From Nitrospinota bacterium (GTDB lineage Bacteria; Nitrospinota; Nitrospinia; Nitrospinales; VA-1): a stretch of DNA of 60,886 nucleotides. The position numbers and the translations under genes are program-made. The stretch spans positions 1 to 60,886 of the forward strand of contig WAIB01000012.1 of assembly GCA_009873655.1 (NCBI GenBank). Direction: 5' to 3'. Of the stretch, positions 60,742-60,886 are shown piece by piece. Position 1 is the stretch's first letter. Each line of letters starts with the position of its first letter. The notes under the pieces are model-generated. The model saw only the letters and a list, made by a program, of their open reading frames with translations, was not told the DNA's origin and made no database searches.

Positions 60742-60886
60742 TTATTTAGGCTCGACATCCTTTAATCCGCCATCCGGCCTCAAATAGCTGAGCCTGCGGG
60801 GAAATTCGCCTTCCTCACAATAATTGTGCTGAGCCAGAATTTTTACATCTTCAATGGCCTGTTTAGAACCTTCGAATTCTACCGTT
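60742..60886 (-). CDS. Partial gene at the window edge, C-terminal 47 codons
   Basis: The minus strand is open from the window end to TAA at 60742, encoding about 47 residues ending with RRLSYLRPDGGLKDVEPK. There is no clear family signature in this fragment. It is in the same frame as the Nudix gene, with only 42 bases between its stop and the Nudix GTG, so the two are probably co-transcribed. Its start lies outside the window. Confidence 0.6.
   Translation of the reverse strand, partial: TVEFEGSKQAIEDVKILAQHNYCEEGEFPRRLSYLRPDGGLKDVEPK

Noticed and set aside
1-60886. CRISPR arrays, transposons, integrases, prophage or toxin-antitoxin genes
   Set aside because: No repeated spacer-repeat pattern, no transposase or phage motifs and no toxin-antitoxin pair were seen.
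1-60886. tRNA or rRNA genes
   Set aside because: No clover-leaf signatures (GGTTCGAATCC-like T arms) or conserved rRNA segments were noticed in the intergenic regions; a tRNA scan would be decisive.

Overview
This 60.9-kb window is a gene-dense, moderately AT-rich bacterial chromosome segment. The organism looks Gram-negative: it encodes a TolC-type outer-membrane protein, a lipoprotein and an MltD-type lytic transglycosylase. It also looks motile: flagellin, FlgM, FliK, FliL, an FlhB C-terminal-domain protein and a Maf-like flagellin-modification protein are present. Gene content suggests a Nitrospinota-like or former 'deltaproteobacterial-grade' marine lineage, but that placement is inference from memory of gene families, not a computed phylogeny. 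Most genes are housekeeping. I see no tRNA, rRNA, CRISPR array, transposase or prophage gene.

Layout. 1-3937 (+): end of glyA, nrdR, then a haem block (HemX/CcsA-like, hemA, hemC). 3947-7181: Glu/Leu-type dehydrogenase (-) with a degraded M48-protease remnant upstream, nadC (+), an unknown gene, and a CBS-pair gene broken by a one-base frameshift in an A8 run. 7193-11418: a DUF1566 protein, a pilin-like membrane protein, a minus-strand block of two DUF1538 membrane proteins, a P-II-like protein and a CBS protein, then a leucine-rich-repeat protein. 11456-12628 (-): flagellin and FlgM. 12868-22057: mixed metabolic and stress genes (CopZ-like, DegQ-like, UbiE/MenG, DJ-1/PfpI, PhzF, AsnB, a small membrane protein, split transketolase) and a MerR-HTH/receiver regulator.

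22455-27247 (+): a complete TolC / membrane-fusion / MacB-type ABC exporter operon, divergent from the MerR-receiver regulator. 27344-29692: pabB and a pabC-like aminotransferase. 30654-35517 (+): a biotin-precursor cluster (bioF, a BioH-like hydrolase, bioC) that carries an unusual DUF429-like/GAF/histidine kinase gene, split by an in-frame TAA between its phospho-acceptor and ATPase domains. 35563-40504: Maf-like protein, thioredoxin-like protein, TPR lipoprotein, CbpA-type J protein and ferredoxin. 40548-48743 (+): a pyrimidine operon pyrR-pyrB-pyrC-carA-orf-carB preceded by a sigma70-type promoter, a recognisable PyrR-binding RNA element and an intrinsic terminator, so PyrR attenuation is very likely.

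48749-60886: a FlgT/CsgG-like exported protein, a formylglycine-generating-enzyme-fold protein, endonuclease III, an M14-type peptidase, MltD with five LysM units, a flagellar block (FlhB-C-like, FliK, unknown, FliL), coaE, a class IV aminotransferase, CvpA, a Nudix hydrolase and an incomplete gene at the edge.

Most notable: the DUF429-GAF-kinase with its in-frame stop inside the biotin cluster; the PyrR attenuator; the unknown coiled-coil gene overlapping both carA and carB; the DUF1538/P-II/CBS block; and two genes (nadC and 50238) whose best promoters would start transcription at the start codon.
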